A DNA stretch of 64,000 bases from Neorhizobium petrolearium (GTDB lineage Bacteria; Pseudomonadota; Alphaproteobacteria; Rhizobiales; Rhizobiaceae), in contig NZ_JAGGJW010000006.1 of assembly GCF_017873175.1 (NCBI RefSeq), forward strand, positions 1 to 64,000, in the 5' to 3' direction. Positions within the stretch are counted from its first letter, which is position 1. Each line of letters opens with the position of its first letter. Made by a program: the position numbers and the translations under genes. Positions 63,880-64,000 of this stretch are shown here, in pieces. The notes beneath the pieces were generated by a model. That model was not told the DNA's origin. It worked only from the letters and a program-made list of their open reading frames with translations, and did no database searches.

Positions 63880-64000
63880 TTGCCCGTCCTCAGACGCGGA
63901 TCGAGCAGGCCGTAGGAGAGGTCGACCAGGAGATTGATGACGACGATGACGGCGGCCATGAACAGAACGAAGGCCTGCACCACGGTGAAATCGCGATTGG
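63876..64000 (-). CDS. ABC permease, dipeptide/oligopeptide type (DppB), C-terminal end
   Basis: The last 40 codons of a DppB-type permease are visible on the minus strand, with QAFVLFMAAVIVVINLLVDL followed by LLDPR. This is the standard last helix and tail of these proteins. It overlaps the DppC start and continues beyond the window. Confidence 0.85.
   Translation of the reverse strand, partial: NRDFTVVQAFVLFMAAVIVVINLLVDLSYGLLDPRLRTGK

Overview
The window looks like an accessory replicon (plasmid or chromid) or a genomic island of a Rhizobiaceae bacterium (Rhizobium, Agrobacterium or Sinorhizobium type). The DNA is GC-rich. It is dominated by sugar, polyamine-type, TRAP and peptide-type importers, each beside a GntR/FCD or AraC regulator. 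It also carries a DUF982 protein, a small Rmf/CrpP-like protein, a MobC/relaxase pair and many broken mobile-element and enzyme remnants. No rRNA, tRNA, CRISPR array or replication origin was recognised. The species call is inference from gene style, not from a marker gene.

Region by region. (1) 1-14.2 kb: the 3' end of manC, then a stretch with small genes and a frameshifted FAD-oxidoreductase remnant. Next come a GntR regulator, a Cys/Met-type PLP enzyme and a complete CUT1 sugar ABC transporter. A chimeric signal-peptide/half-GH4 gene, an intact GH4 alpha-galactosidase-like gene (melA), a divergent AraC regulator and an IS1380 remnant follow, and then gmd and fcl. The GDP-fucose genes (manC ... 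gmd-fcl) therefore look split by an inserted uptake module. (2) 14.5-18.2 kb: a small membrane-anchored protein, an integrase fragment, mobC and a relaxase, which are traces of a mobilisable element. (3) 18.4-33 kb: the most unusual part. A minus-strand operon (class III aminotransferase, TPP-dependent enzyme, SDR) lies divergent to a polyamine-type ABC importer followed by an M81/MlrC-like hydrolase. Downstream is a second minus-strand operon (alpha-oxoamine synthase, second class III aminotransferase, GNAT acetyltransferase). Two GntR regulators sit in or beside it. (4) 33-40.3 kb: an XRE regulator behind a strongly structured leader, an MNT-HEPN protein, a second-copy FtsI-type penicillin-binding protein, an MsbA-like exporter and a P-loop kinase. 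(5) 40.3-46 kb: a TRAP transporter with a near-consensus promoter, a small membrane protein, integrase and MerR stumps, and a protein resembling enoyl-ACP reductase FabMG. (6) 46.2-54.1 kb: a complete carbohydrate catabolic module (ATPase divergent from GntR, esterase, binding protein, two permeases, sugar isomerase/epimerase, Gfo/Idh/MocA dehydrogenase) with a good operator palindrome. (7) 54.3-60 kb: an S41-like protease, an SDR/AraC divergent pair and an orphan arsA. (8) 60.1-64 kb: a minus-strand operon of peptide-type ABC permeases, a metallo-beta-lactamase-fold hydrolase, an amidohydrolase and an MTA/purine nucleoside phosphorylase. It runs off the right edge.

How the genes work together: most of the window is scavenging, meaning import followed by one to four enzymes under a ligand-sensing repressor or activator. 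The two aminotransferase operons in 18-33 kb do not match a pathway I can name. They are the best candidate here for an undescribed small-molecule system.
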